A stretch of DNA of 43,564 bases, taken from assembly GCA_007694935.1 (NCBI GenBank), contig REES01000058.1:1-43564 (forward strand), in the 5' to 3' direction. The translations under genes were made by a program, and so were the position numbers. The DNA is from Rhodospirillales bacterium. Its GTDB lineage: Bacteria > Pseudomonadota > Alphaproteobacteria > Rhodospirillales > Defluviicoccaceae. The notes under the pieces are model-generated. The model did not search any database. It was not told the DNA's origin and was given only the letters and a program-made list of their open reading frames with translations. Positions 8,187 to 16,560 of this stretch are shown in pieces (within the stretch, counting starts at the first letter, position 1; each line of letters starts with the position of its first letter).

Positions 8187-9502
8187 TCCGCCGCTATGTC
8201 GGTAGGGTCGGCACGGCAATCCACGAACCACTCGTTCGGAACCAGGACTCCTTTACCACTCCAACCTTTCGGGGCGTTGCTCGGTGTTCCAAAAAAGGAA
8301 CCGGGACGCACATCGACCGATAAGTTCTCTGTAATCCAGTCCTCAATGATACCATCGACTTCCAAAAACAATGAAATCTGATAACGGCCTTCCGTCAAAG
8401 GAAACCGTAAAATGCGACAAGTGACGATAGTTCCCATGGTGACCCATATAGGTTCGGGGTTCGATGCCTCGTTTGCACAGAGGAAAAGAGGATGACCTAA
8501 GGAGTCTGCAAATCCTAAACCCAGCCGCCCAACTCCCTTTTTGGATCTCGTTCCATCGATTGCGAGTTGGATGATGCAGGGCTTGCCGGTCACTGGTCCC
8601 GGGCAAGAGCGTCCATCGCCGTCGAGAAAACGTATTCCTCGAAAGCTTAGCGAGCCCTTGCCCTTTCTTGGGAAAGCGGCCAAGTCGCCGGTGCTCGGCA
8701 AACCGCTGATCGACCTGGATAGATACAGGCCGATCATATCTGTCGTCGCACCGACGGCTGCCAGCAAGCCCTGACGGATGAGCATTGCGCGGCTGCACAA
8801 TGACTGGACCGCCGTCATATTATGACTAACAAACAACACCGTCCGGCCATGCCCGGCGACGTCTTGCATCTTGCCGAGGCATTTTTTCTGGAATTCGGCG
8901 TCACCCACCGCCAAGACCTCGTCGACGATGAGGATTTCGGGCTCGAGGTGGGCGGCCACGGCGAAGGCGAGGCGGACGTACATGCCGCTGGAGTAGCGCT
9001 TCACGGGGGTATCCAGGAACTGCTCCACCCCGGCGAAGGCGACGATCTCGTCGAACTTGCGGCGGATCTCGGCGCGGGTCATGCCGAGGATGGCACCGTT
9101 GAGGTAGATGTTCTCGCGGCCGGAGAGCTCCGGGTGGAAGCCGGTACCGACCTCGAGCAGGCTCGCCACCCGCCCCTCGATGGTGACGCGGCCCTCGGTG
9201 GGCTCGGTGATGCGCGACAGCACCTTGAGCAGCGTCGACTTGCCGGCGCCGTTGCGGCCGATGATGCCGATCACCTCGCCGCGGCGGACCTCGAAGCTCA
9301 CGTCCTTGAGCGCCCAGAACTCCTCCCGCTCGTCCCCCATGATCAACGGCCGGCCGCGCACGATGTCGGCGGCGGAGCGGGCGAGGCCGCGGGCCTGCCG
9401 GGCGAGCATGTCCCGGAGGGTCTGGTAACGTTCCCGTTCGGCCTCGTGGCCGATGACGTACTTCTTGCCCAGCCGCTCGGTGCGGATGACGACGTCGTTC
9501 AT
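8183..9502 (-). CDS. wzt: Polysaccharide ABC transporter, ATP-binding subunit with C-terminal glycan-binding domain
   Basis: 439 residues. The ATPase domain covers about residues 1-255: Walker [10 protein letters not shown] at 82-90, signature [18 protein letters not shown], Walker [13 protein letters not shown], and SHNMTAV with the switch histidine. From about residue 270 a beta-rich domain follows ([35 protein letters not shown]), matching the Wzt C-terminal domain that in O8/O9a-type systems reads the modified end of the glycan. GC falls abruptly at about 8830, so the ATPase half looks native and the C-terminal half imported. The gene abuts wzm (TGA directly followed by ATG) and is coupled to the FkbM gene. 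Confidence 0.93.
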   Translation of the reverse strand: MNDVVIRTERLGKKYVIGHEAERERYQTLRDMLARQARGLARSAADIVRGRPLIMGDEREEFWALKDVSFEVRRGEVIGIIGRNGAGKSTLLKVLSRITEPTEGRVTIEGRVASLLEVGTGFHPELSGRENIYLNGAILGMTRAEIRRKFDEIVAFAGVEQFLDTPVKRYSSGMYVRLAFAVAAHLEPEILIVDEVLAVGDAEFQKKCLGKMQDVAGHGRTVLFVSHNMTAVQSLCSRAMLIRQGLLAAVGATTDMIGLYLSRSISGLPSTGDLAAFPRKGKGSLSFRGIRFLDGDGRSCPGPVTGKPCIIQLAIDGTRSKKGVGRLGLGFADSLGHPLFLCANEASNPEPIWVTMGTIVTCRILRFPLTEGRYQISLFLEVDGIIEDWITENLSVDVRPGSFFGTPSNAPKGWSGKGVLVPNEWFVDCRADPTDIAAE

Positions 9503-10378
9503 TCAGATCAGGTCCGCGAAGGTGCGCTCGGTGCGGCGAAACACCCGGATGCCGAGCCAGAGGAACAAGGCGGTGACGCCGAGGCCGAGCAGGAAGGAGG
9601 GCAGGTGCAAACTGGCCTCGCCGCCGAGCAGGCACCAGCGGAACCCGTCGATCACGCTGACCATCGGGTTGAGGCCGTACAGCACGCGCCATTGCTCCGG
9701 CACGACGGCACTGGAGAAGCCCACCGGGGAGACGTAAAGCCCGAACTGCACGATGAACGGAACGATGAAGCGGAAATCCCGGTAGCGGACGTTGAGGGCG
9801 CTCAAGAGCAAGGCCGGGCCCAGCGCCGTCAGCACCGCCAGGACCACGAACACCGGCAGAAGCAGGAGCCGGGCATCCGGCAGGAAACCGAACCACAGCA
9901 TCAGCACGGCGAGGATGGCGAGGCTCACGGCGAAATCCACCAGCGACACCACGGCGGCCGCGCTCGGGATGATCAGGCGCGGGAAGTACGTCTTGCCCAC
10001 CAGCGGGCTGTTGCTGACCAAGCTGTTGGAGGCCTCGGTCATGATGGTGGCGAACAGAAACCACGGCAGCATGCCGGCGAACACCATCACGGCATAGGGC
10101 GCATTCCCATCGGCCGGCAACTGGGCGACGCGACCGAAGATGACGGTGAACACCACCATGGTAAGGAACGGTCGGATGACGGCCCAGGCGACGCCGATCA
10201 CCGTCTGCTTGTAGCGGACGGCCACGTCGCGCCAGGCGAGAATGGCGAACAACTCGCGGTAATGCCACAGATCGGCCCAGTAATGCCGTTCGGCGCGGCC
10301 GGCCTCCAGCACCAGCCGGCGGGTGGCGGGCGCTGCGGCGGCGTCCCCGGATCCTGGCGGGTCAGAGAGCGAGGTCAT
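9503..10378 (-). CDS. wzm: Polysaccharide ABC-2 transporter permease
   Basis: 291 residues from ATG 10378. An upstream in-frame TTG exists at 10393, but neither start has a good ribosome site. About six membrane segments are visible, including VVFTVIFGRVA, YAVMVFAGMLPWFLFATIM, a long hydrophobic pair around VSLAILAVLMLWF and LLLLPVFVVLAVLTALG, and the C-terminal FLLGLGVTALFLWLG. The ABC-2 motif LALNVRYRDFR appears here as LSALNVRYRDFRFIVPFIV. With Wzt it forms the exporter moving lipid-linked glycan across the inner membrane. It is the first gene of the minus-strand polysaccharide operon. Confidence 0.92.
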   Translation of the reverse strand: MTSLSDPPGSGDAAAAPATRRLVLEAGRAERHYWADLWHYRELFAILAWRDVAVRYKQTVIGVAWAVIRPFLTMVVFTVIFGRVAQLPADGNAPYAVMVFAGMLPWFLFATIMTEASNSLVSNSPLVGKTYFPRLIIPSAAAVVSLVDFAVSLAILAVLMLWFGFLPDARLLLLPVFVVLAVLTALGPALLLSALNVRYRDFRFIVPFIVQFGLYVSPVGFSSAVVPEQWRVLYGLNPMVSVIDGFRWCLLGGEASLHLPSFLLGLGVTALFLWLGIRVFRRTERTFADLI

Positions 10379-10617
10379 GGCTGGGCGGGACAAGGCAGTC
10401 TGCAGATCCAGATGGGCGGCTGAAACGGCCGCGCGATCGGTTTCGGATACGCTACCGCCCGCCGGGTGAAGGCGTCACCCTGGAGGGCCGTGATTGGAAC
10501 GGAGGGCGATGGCGCCCGGGAGAGGTGGTCACCGCCGATGGGGTCCCGCTTACGCGCTCGCCCCGTCGCCGTCAAGGCCCATGTTCACGGCGTGAACGTC
10601 AGGCCACCGCCGCCGGT
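10379..10617. promoter_or_regulatory. Leader upstream of wzm with perfect palindrome
   Basis: This 239-base gap between phnX and wzm, both on the minus strand, contains no plausible gene. It holds a perfect inverted repeat GTTCAC-GGC-GTGAAC at 10583-10597. About eight bases further on in the direction of transcription lies TTGACG (minus strand, 10575-10570), a good -35 element; 17 bases on there is only a poor -10 (TAAGCG). A promoter that depends on an activator bound at the palindrome would fit, but the palindrome could also be a weak hairpin at the end of the phn transcript, as no T-run follows it. Confidence 0.35.
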
Positions 10618-11421
10618 TCAGGGGCGGTCATCGCGCTCCAGGCGCCGGTCGATCGCCTCCAGGCAGGGGATCAGGTCGGCGACGGTGTCGATCACCGCGT
10701 GGGCGCCGGTGGCCAGCAGGCGTTGCCGCGCCGCGTCGTTGCGGGCCTGCCGGTCGGAGGGGTCCAGGGCGGCCACTTCCTGGCGCGACAGGCCCACGCC
10801 ATTGCCCGACAGGCTCACGCCCACGGTCCAGCAGCCGGCGGAAAGGCCCTCGGCGATGCCGGGTTCGGTATCGTCCACCTTGACGCAGGCCCATGCCGGG
10901 AAGACGGCGAGATCGAGGAAGGTGCGGTAGATCATGAACGGCGTCGGCCGACCTTGCGGCGTGTCGCCGGCGCACACCAGGTTGTCCGGGCGGAAGCCCT
11001 GGGCCTCGGCCACCGGCAAAATGCGGTCCATGATGTCGCGGGTATAGCCGGTGGTGGAACCGATGCGGAGACCCCTGCCCCGCAACTGGGCCACCGTCTC
11101 GGCGGTGCCGGGGATCAGCTGGGCGTAGTCGGCCGCAACCTCGACGTTGGCCGGGACGAACACGTGGTAGATCCGGTCAACCGCGGCATCATCGGGCGGC
11201 GATCCCTGCGCCGACTCCCACGCCGCGGCAACGCGGGGAAGCTGCAACAGCGCCTTGATGTGGTCCCATTTGGGCAGCCCCATGGGCCCCCGCGCCTCGC
11301 TCACCGTGATGTCCACCCCGAAGCGGGCGAACACCTCCACGAACACGCCCATGGGCGCGCGCGAGCCATAGTCCACCGTGGTCCCGGCCCAGTCGAAGAT
11401 CACCGCGCGCACGTGCTGCAT
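10618..11421 (-). CDS. phnX: Phosphonoacetaldehyde hydrolase (phosphonatase)
   Basis: About 267 residues. PhnX is a HAD-superfamily enzyme splitting phosphonoacetaldehyde into acetaldehyde and phosphate. The nucleophile motif is VIFDWAGTTVDYGSRAP (Asp-12 region), the cap carries MGLPKWDHIKALL with the lysine that forms the Schiff base, and GSTTGYTRDIMDRIL and VCAGDTPQGRPTPFMIY complete the fold. ATG 11421 is spaced four bases from a GGAGG ribosome site; GTG at 11424 is an alternative. It overlaps the oxidoreductase stop (TGATG) and is last in the operon. It closes the route from 2-aminoethylphosphonate to usable phosphate. Confidence 0.93.
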   Translation of the reverse strand: MQHVRAVIFDWAGTTVDYGSRAPMGVFVEVFARFGVDITVSEARGPMGLPKWDHIKALLQLPRVAAAWESAQGSPPDDAAVDRIYHVFVPANVEVAADYAQLIPGTAETVAQLRGRGLRIGSTTGYTRDIMDRILPVAEAQGFRPDNLVCAGDTPQGRPTPFMIYRTFLDLAVFPAWACVKVDDTEPGIAEGLSAGCWTVGVSLSGNGVGLSRQEVAALDPSDRQARNDAARQRLLATGAHAVIDTVADLIPCLEAIDRRLERDDRP

Positions 11422-12596
11422 CACCCCTCCCCCATTGCCATCACACCGGCGCCGAACAGCTCGGCGCTCACTTCCTCACCCAAGGCGAACGCGGTGGAGG
11501 CGCCAGTGCCGCTGGTCACCACCACGATGCGCACGCCCTCCGCCGGCCGGTCGATCAGGGCGTCGCGGTCCGGTGCCTTGGCATAGGTGCCGGACCAGCG
11601 TTCCAGCACCGGCCCGGTCCGGCGCCCCAGCGCGGCCGCGCATTCCTCAAGGATCAGGTCGTCCACCGCTTCGGCGGAAAACGGGCTGGGGGTGGCAGCA
11701 TAGTGATGGGAATCGCCCACCACCAAAGCCCCATCGGCATCCTGCACCACGATCAGGTGAATGCCGGCTGCGAGGTGTTCCGCCTGCTCCGCTTGCAGGC
11801 GCGGCAGGAGCGCAGCGGCCTCCGGCAACGCGGCGTAGCCGGGATAGCGCACCAGGCTGAGATCGGACATCACCCCGGCCGGCAGGCGCCAGCCGGCCTC
11901 CGGCGGTGCCACCCGCAGCATCTGCAGCCGACAGCGGGTGAGGTCGAAGCCCGCGAGCCGATCCGGATAAAGGCTGAGGAAATCGTCGCCGGGGCAGACC
12001 ACCGCCGCTTCGGCTTCGATCACGCCCGAGGTGGTGGCGATACGCGGCAGATCGATATCCTTGACCAGGGTCCGGCGCAGGAACCGGACGCCCAGGGTTT
12101 CGTCCAGCCAGGCCGCGAGACGCGGTACCGCCGTGCGGGACTCCACCCGGAGCTCGTGCGGGCTGAACAGCGCGCCGGAGAGTGTTTTCGGCGTCACGTC
12201 GGGAAACCGGCGGCCGGCTTCGGCGGGCCCCAGCAGCGTGCAGGCGCTGCCCATCTCCGTGGCCGCGAACGCCTGCAGCACGGCATACGCTTCCGGGCGG
12301 CGAGCCAGCACCACCAGCCCTTGGTGGGCGATGGCGATGCCGGCCTGGGCCGCCACCTCGGCCCAGATGTCGCGGCTCAGCCGCGCGCGGCGCCATGTCT
12401 CCCCCGCGGCCTGGCCGGTGACGGTGATGAAGCCGAAGTTGCGGACGGAGGCGGCGTTCACCTCCGCTTCCCGATCGATCACCACCACCCGCTTGCCACG
12501 CCGCGCCGCCGCCAACGCCTGTCCCAGGCCGACGATGCCGGCCCCCACCACCGCCAGGTCGAAGACGCCGGCATACCCCGCCGCAGCTGACATCAT
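11421..12596 (-). CDS. FAD-dependent oxidoreductase of aminophosphonate loci (TIGR03364 type)
   Basis: About 391 residues. The dinucleotide-binding motif is DLAVVGAGIVGLGQALAAARR with VVVIDRE closing the strand, followed by ASVRNFGFITVTGQ, a segment I associate with the DAO-fold family TIGR03364 found beside phosphonatases. Related enzymes oxidatively deaminate 2-aminoethylphosphonate or its N-methyl form to phosphonoacetaldehyde. Here it lies directly before phnX and no PhnW transaminase is visible, so it probably supplies PhnX's substrate. The start at ATG 12596 overlaps the permease stop (ATGATG); a second ATG follows at 12593. The exact amine substrate is inference. Confidence 0.82.
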   Translation of the reverse strand: MMSAAAGYAGVFDLAVVGAGIVGLGQALAAARRGKRVVVIDREAEVNAASVRNFGFITVTGQAAGETWRRARLSRDIWAEVAAQAGIAIAHQGLVVLARRPEAYAVLQAFAATEMGSACTLLGPAEAGRRFPDVTPKTLSGALFSPHELRVESRTAVPRLAAWLDETLGVRFLRRTLVKDIDLPRIATTSGVIEAEAAVVCPGDDFLSLYPDRLAGFDLTRCRLQMLRVAPPEAGWRLPAGVMSDLSLVRYPGYAALPEAAALLPRLQAEQAEHLAAGIHLIVVQDADGALVVGDSHHYAATPSPFSAEAVDDLILEECAAALGRRTGPVLERWSGTYAKAPDRDALIDRPAEGVRIVVVTSGTGASTAFALGEEVSAELFGAGVMAMGEG

Positions 12597-14317
12597 CGCC
12601 GCCGCCATGCCTGGGTGCGGGCGAGACCGCCCCGGGTGACCAGCCAGTGCAGCAGCTTCACGGTGATCGAGGTATAGACGATCATCATCGCCATCGCCGC
12701 CGCCGGGGCGATGTCCCCGGCATCGTCCATGTTCAGCACGGCCACCGAGGCGAGGGTGGTATTCGGCCCGTACAGGAACACCACGGCGGCAACCGTGGTC
12801 ATGGCGTTGACGAAGAAGTAGACGGAAACGTCGAGGGCGGCCGGGGTGCATACCGGCAGAGTCACCCGGAAGAAGGTCCGGTACGCCGGCACCTTGAGCG
12901 ACGCGGAGACCGATTCGAACTCGGGGTCGAGCTGTTTCAGGGCCGTGACCGCGGTCAGGTGGCTCACCGTGTAGTAGTGCACGATGGTGGAGAGCACCAG
13001 GATCGCCATGGTGTGGTAGAGAAATCCGAGTGGATTGCCCGGCAAGTTGAAAAAGAACACGTAGCCGAGGCCGAGCACCATCCCCGGCACCGCCATCGGC
13101 AGCATCGCCAGAAAATGGACCGAACTGCGGGCGGCGCGGAATCGGCGGGTCTTCTCCACCGCGTAGGCGCCGAGGAAGACGATGGCGGTGCCGATCACCG
13201 CGGTCCAGCTCGCCATCTGGATCGAGTTCCAATAGGACCGCCAGCCGCCGCCGTCCATCAGGTCGAAGCGGTAGTTGTCCAAGGTGAAGCTGAGGTTGTA
13301 CGGCCAGAATTGGATGAAGGAGGCATAGGCTGCCACCCCCAGGATGCCGAGCAGAATCACCGCCATGACCGTGCAGAACAGCAGGAACAGGGCATCGCGG
13401 ACGGGAGCGGGCTTCGGCACGTAGGGGACCGCCCGGGCCGACAGCAGGGCCACCTGCCGGCGCTGCACGAACCGGTCGATCACGAACGCCACCACCGCCG
13501 GCAGCAGCAAAACGGTTCCGACCACGGCGCCCATGCTGAAGTCGTGGCGGCCCACCACCTGCTTGTAGATTTCCACCGCCAGCACGTTGAACTGCCCGCC
13601 GATCACCTTGGGCACCCCGAAGTCCGCGATCACCAGGGTGAACGAGACGAAAAACGCGCTCACCAGGCCGTATCGCGCCGACGGCAGGGTGACGGTGAGG
13701 AAGGTGCGGACGCTGCCGGCGCGCAGCACCCGGGCGGCCTCGTACAGCCGGGCATCAGAACTGGCCAGTGCCACGGTGAGGATCATCAGGGCGTGGGGGA
13801 AGACCCAGAACGAGATGCCGATGACGATGCCGATGGGTCCGTAGATGGAGGCACCGAACAGCCAGTCGCGCAAGAACCCCTGGTTGCCGAAGATGTAGAT
13901 CAGGGCGATCGCCGGCAGCAGCGAGGGCGCCAGGATCGGCACCAGCGAAACCACCCGGAAGAAGCCCTTGAACGGCATGCAGGTGCGGGTGAGCGCGTAG
14001 GCGTAGAGGAAGGCGAGGGTGACCACGATGCCGGCGCTCACCGTGGCGATGGTGAGGCTGTTGAGCGCCACCTGGAACAGCGCCGGGGTGGCGAAGTAGG
14101 TGGCGTAGTTGGCGAGGCCGACGAAGGCCCCGGTCGCGTCCTGCAGACTGCGGGACAGGATCGCCCACAGCGGCACCACCTGCATCAGCACCATGAAGGC
14201 ACCGATCATGCCCAGGACGGCGACGAATACCCGGGCATCGGTGGCGAGGCGCTGACGCACGCTGGCCGGCCGGGCCCAGGCGATTCCTTCGGCGGCGGTC
14301 ACGGCCTCAACCGTCAC
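12593..14317 (-). CDS. 2-aminoethylphosphonate ABC transporter permease, fused two-domain
   Basis: 574 residues with about twelve membrane segments and two binding-protein-dependent permease domains in one chain, like the PhnU2-type permease (TIGR03262) rather than separate PhnU and PhnV. The first domain carries the coupling EAARVLRAGSVRTFLTVTLP (EAA loop); the second carries FESVSASLKVPAYRTFFRVTLP. The start ATG at 14317 overlaps the phnT stop by ATGA, and the end overlaps the oxidoreductase start. It forms the inner-membrane channel. Substrate assignment rests on the neighbouring PhnS, phnX and oxidoreductase genes. Confidence 0.87.
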   Translation of the reverse strand: MTVEAVTAAEGIAWARPASVRQRLATDARVFVAVLGMIGAFMVLMQVVPLWAILSRSLQDATGAFVGLANYATYFATPALFQVALNSLTIATVSAGIVVTLAFLYAYALTRTCMPFKGFFRVVSLVPILAPSLLPAIALIYIFGNQGFLRDWLFGASIYGPIGIVIGISFWVFPHALMILTVALASSDARLYEAARVLRAGSVRTFLTVTLPSARYGLVSAFFVSFTLVIADFGVPKVIGGQFNVLAVEIYKQVVGRHDFSMGAVVGTVLLLPAVVAFVIDRFVQRRQVALLSARAVPYVPKPAPVRDALFLLFCTVMAVILLGILGVAAYASFIQFWPYNLSFTLDNYRFDLMDGGGWRSYWNSIQMASWTAVIGTAIVFLGAYAVEKTRRFRAARSSVHFLAMLPMAVPGMVLGLGYVFFFNLPGNPLGFLYHTMAILVLSTIVHYYTVSHLTAVTALKQLDPEFESVSASLKVPAYRTFFRVTLPVCTPAALDVSVYFFVNAMTTVAAVVFLYGPNTTLASVAVLNMDDAGDIAPAAAMAMMIVYTSITVKLLHWLVTRGGLARTQAWRRR

Positions 14318-15411
14318 TCGGCCCGGGTTAGGGCCGGGGCCGAGGCGGCAAACAGACGCAGCGATTCCGGCGGGAGATGGAGGGTGAGTCGGTCGTCGGG
14401 AGCGGGGGTCAACGCCATCAGCTGCTCCGGCGCCAGATCGACCCGCAGCAGGACATCGTCGAGCCCTTCGGGCGAGACCACCGCCCGATACATCGATCCC
14501 AGATACTCGATGCTGCGCACCCGGGCCGGAAAGGCATTGACGCCGCTCAGACCGTTGCGGGACAGGGCCAGATGCTGCGGGCGAACGCAGCAGGTCACGG
14601 GCCCCGCCGGGGCCGCTGGCGCCGTCCCGGCATCGACGGTCAGGTCCCAGGCATCGCCCAGGCGGAGCCGGCCGTTGCCGCTGCTCTCGGCCGGGAGGAA
14701 GTTCATGGTGCCGATGAAATCGGCGACGAACGGGTTGCAGGGGTGGCTGTAGACCTCGGCCGGGCTACCGACCTGCTCGATCCGGCCGTCGCTCATCACC
14801 ACCACCCGATCGGCCATGGACAGCGCCTCCTCCTGGTCATGGGTGACCATGATCGTGGTCACCCCGAGGCGACGCTGCAGGCCCTTGATCTCCCGGCGCA
14901 GGCGTTCGCGCACCTTGGCGTCCAGCGCCGACAACGGCTCATCCAGCAGCAGGAGGGAAGGCCCCGGGGCCAGGGCGCGGGCCAGCGCCACCCGCTGCTG
15001 CTGCCCGCCCGAAAGCTGTGACGGGTACTTGTGCTCCTGCCCCTCCAGGCCGACCACGGCCATCATCTCGGCAACCCGCTCGCGCCGGCGGGCGCGCGGC
15101 CAGTCGCGGCCGTTCAGGCCGTAGCCGACATTCTTCTCGATGGAAAGGTTGGGGAACAGGGCATAGGACTGGAACACGATGCCGAAGTCCCGCGCCTCCG
15201 GCGGCTGGTGCGTGATATCCTGCCCGCGCTGGCGGATGGTGCCGCTGTCGTGGGTCTCCAGCCCGGCGATACAGCGCAGCAGGGTGGTCTTGCCGCACCC
15301 GGACGGCCCGAGGAAGCAGACGAACTCGCCCTCCGCCACGTCCAGCGAGACGGCGTCCAGGGCGATCGTGGTGCCGAACCGTTTGGTCAGGTCCAAGGCT
15401 TCAAGAAACAT
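14314..15411 (-). CDS. phnT: 2-aminoethylphosphonate ABC transporter ATP-binding protein
   Basis: 365 residues. Walker A GPSGCGKTT, signature LSGGQQQRVALARALA, Walker B LLLLDEPLSALDAKV and the switch MVTHDQEEALSMADRVVVM are all intact. A C-terminal TOBE-like domain (about residues 280-365) follows, as in spermidine/iron-type importers and in PhnT. Between phnS and this gene are 111 bases with a small hairpin; downstream it is coupled to the permease by ATGA. It energises uptake of the aminophosphonate. A related importer substrate would be considered were it not for phnX in the same operon. Confidence 0.87.
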   Translation of the reverse strand: MFLEALDLTKRFGTTIALDAVSLDVAEGEFVCFLGPSGCGKTTLLRCIAGLETHDSGTIRQRGQDITHQPPEARDFGIVFQSYALFPNLSIEKNVGYGLNGRDWPRARRRERVAEMMAVVGLEGQEHKYPSQLSGGQQQRVALARALAPGPSLLLLDEPLSALDAKVRERLRREIKGLQRRLGVTTIMVTHDQEEALSMADRVVVMSDGRIEQVGSPAEVYSHPCNPFVADFIGTMNFLPAESSGNGRLRLGDAWDLTVDAGTAPAAPAGPVTCCVRPQHLALSRNGLSGVNAFPARVRSIEYLGSMYRAVVSPEGLDDVLLRVDLAPEQLMALTPAPDDRLTLHLPPESLRLFAASAPALTRAE

Positions 15412-15470
15412 CGGGATCCCCTTCCCTCGCCCAGATGGAGGCGCCCAGCCCGCCCGCTGCGGCCGGCCGA

Positions 15471-15487
15471 TCGCCCGACTTGGGCGA
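15471..15487 (-). other. Intercistronic hairpin between phnS and phnT
   Basis: An inverted repeat TCGCCC-GACTT-GGGCGA lies in the 111-base gap after the phnS stop. There is no T-run, so it is unlikely to be a full terminator. Hairpins after binding-protein genes often stabilise that cistron so the binding protein is made in excess; that role is inferred. Confidence 0.35.
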
Positions 15488-15522
15488 ACGACCAGCCGGA
15501 CCGGTCGACCGGGCAGGCGCTC

Positions 15523-16560
15523 TTAGGAGCGGGTCTCGGTCTTGGCGTCGTAGCGATCCCGCCACTCGTCCAGGATCCGCATGCGGTTCTGGGCGGCCCA
15601 GGAGAAGTCGTTGTCGATCATCTTCTCATCGATATCCGCCGGGAAGTGCCGCGGGCGCTCGCCCACGCCGGGCATGGCCACCACCGCGTAGTTCTCGGCA
15701 TAGATCTCGTTGGCCTTGCGGCTGACCGACCAGTCGGCCAGCTTCTGCGCCGCCTCCAGGTTCTTGGTCCCCTTGACGATGGCGAACGCTTCGAGGTCCC
15801 AGCCGGCCCCTTCCGAAGGCGCGATGATCTCGATCGGGGCCCCCTGCTCCTTCAGGCGGGCGCCGCGATAGGCGAAGGAGATGCCGACCACCGCCTCGCC
15901 GGAGGCGGCCTGGCGGCACGGCGCCGACCCGGAATGGGTGTACTGCATGATGTTCTCGTGCAGGGCGTCCATGAACTGCCACGCCTCTTCCTCGCCCCAC
16001 ATCTGAATCCAGGAAGACACGTCCAGGAAGCCGGTGCCGGACGAGTTCGGGTTCGGCATCACGATGTGCCCCCGGTACACCGGGTCGGTGAGGTCCTTCC
16101 AGCTGGTCGGCATGGGGATGCCGTGGCGCTCCGCCTCCACCGTGTTGAAGCAGATGGCGGCGATCCACGCCCGCTGGCCGACCCACATCGGCGGGTCGCT
16201 ATCATCCACGTAGCGCGGGTCGAGGTTCTCCAGACCGACCGGGCGGTACCCCTGGAAATAGCCCTCGTTGTCCAGCAGCATCAGGCTGGTGGCGGCCAGG
16301 CCCCAGACGATATCCGCCTGCGGATTGTTCTTTTCGGCCAGCAGCTTCGAGGTCACCACCCCGGTCGAGTCGCGAACCCAGTTGATCTCGATGTCCGGAT
16401 GCTCGGCTTCGAACGCGGCCTTGAAGCCGGCCAGTTCGTCCGCCTCCACTGCGGTGTACACCAGCAGCGGCGTGCGCGCTTCCGCTGGCGCTTGAAAGGC
16501 CATGGCGGCCGCAACGAGGCACGCTCCCACAAACAGTCGACCCGGCAGATTGTTCAACAT
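15523..16560 (-). CDS. phnS: 2-aminoethylphosphonate-binding periplasmic protein
   Basis: 345 residues from ATG 16560, chosen because AAGGGG lies seven bases upstream and a signal peptide starts here: LPGRLFVGACLVAAAMAFQ with an AEA-type cleavage site. The mature protein reads TPLLVYTAVEADELAGFKAAF, the opening of the Fe3+/AEP-type binding proteins, then STGVVTSKLLAEKNNPQADIV, SSGTGFLDVSSWIQMWGE and SGSAPCRQAASGEAVVGISFA. This is the PhnS2 pattern (TIGR03261). It captures the aminophosphonate in the periplasm for the permease. It is first in the phn operon, behind a 600-base control region. Confidence 0.9.
   Translation of the reverse strand: MLNNLPGRLFVGACLVAAAMAFQAPAEARTPLLVYTAVEADELAGFKAAFEAEHPDIEINWVRDSTGVVTSKLLAEKNNPQADIVWGLAATSLMLLDNEGYFQGYRPVGLENLDPRYVDDSDPPMWVGQRAWIAAICFNTVEAERHGIPMPTSWKDLTDPVYRGHIVMPNPNSSGTGFLDVSSWIQMWGEEEAWQFMDALHENIMQYTHSGSAPCRQAASGEAVVGISFAYRGARLKEQGAPIEIIAPSEGAGWDLEAFAIVKGTKNLEAAQKLADWSVSRKANEIYAENYAVVAMPGVGERPRHFPADIDEKMIDNDFSWAAQNRMRILDEWRDRYDAKTETRS

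Noticed and set aside
1-10378. Defence or antiphage island suggested by the mosaic composition
   Set aside because: All recognisable genes are glycan synthesis, modification or export; no nuclease, toxin, restriction or recombinase gene was found.
8822-10423. Long plus-strand open frame opposite wzt and wzm (533 codons)
   Set aside because: It mirrors the real genes on the other strand; the product is His/Glu/Gly-rich without any motif, a common artefact in GC-rich DNA.
12647-14752. 701-codon plus-strand frame opposite the permease
   Set aside because: Same artefact: His/Asp/Arg-rich product, no ribosome site, and the minus strand encodes a clear membrane transporter.
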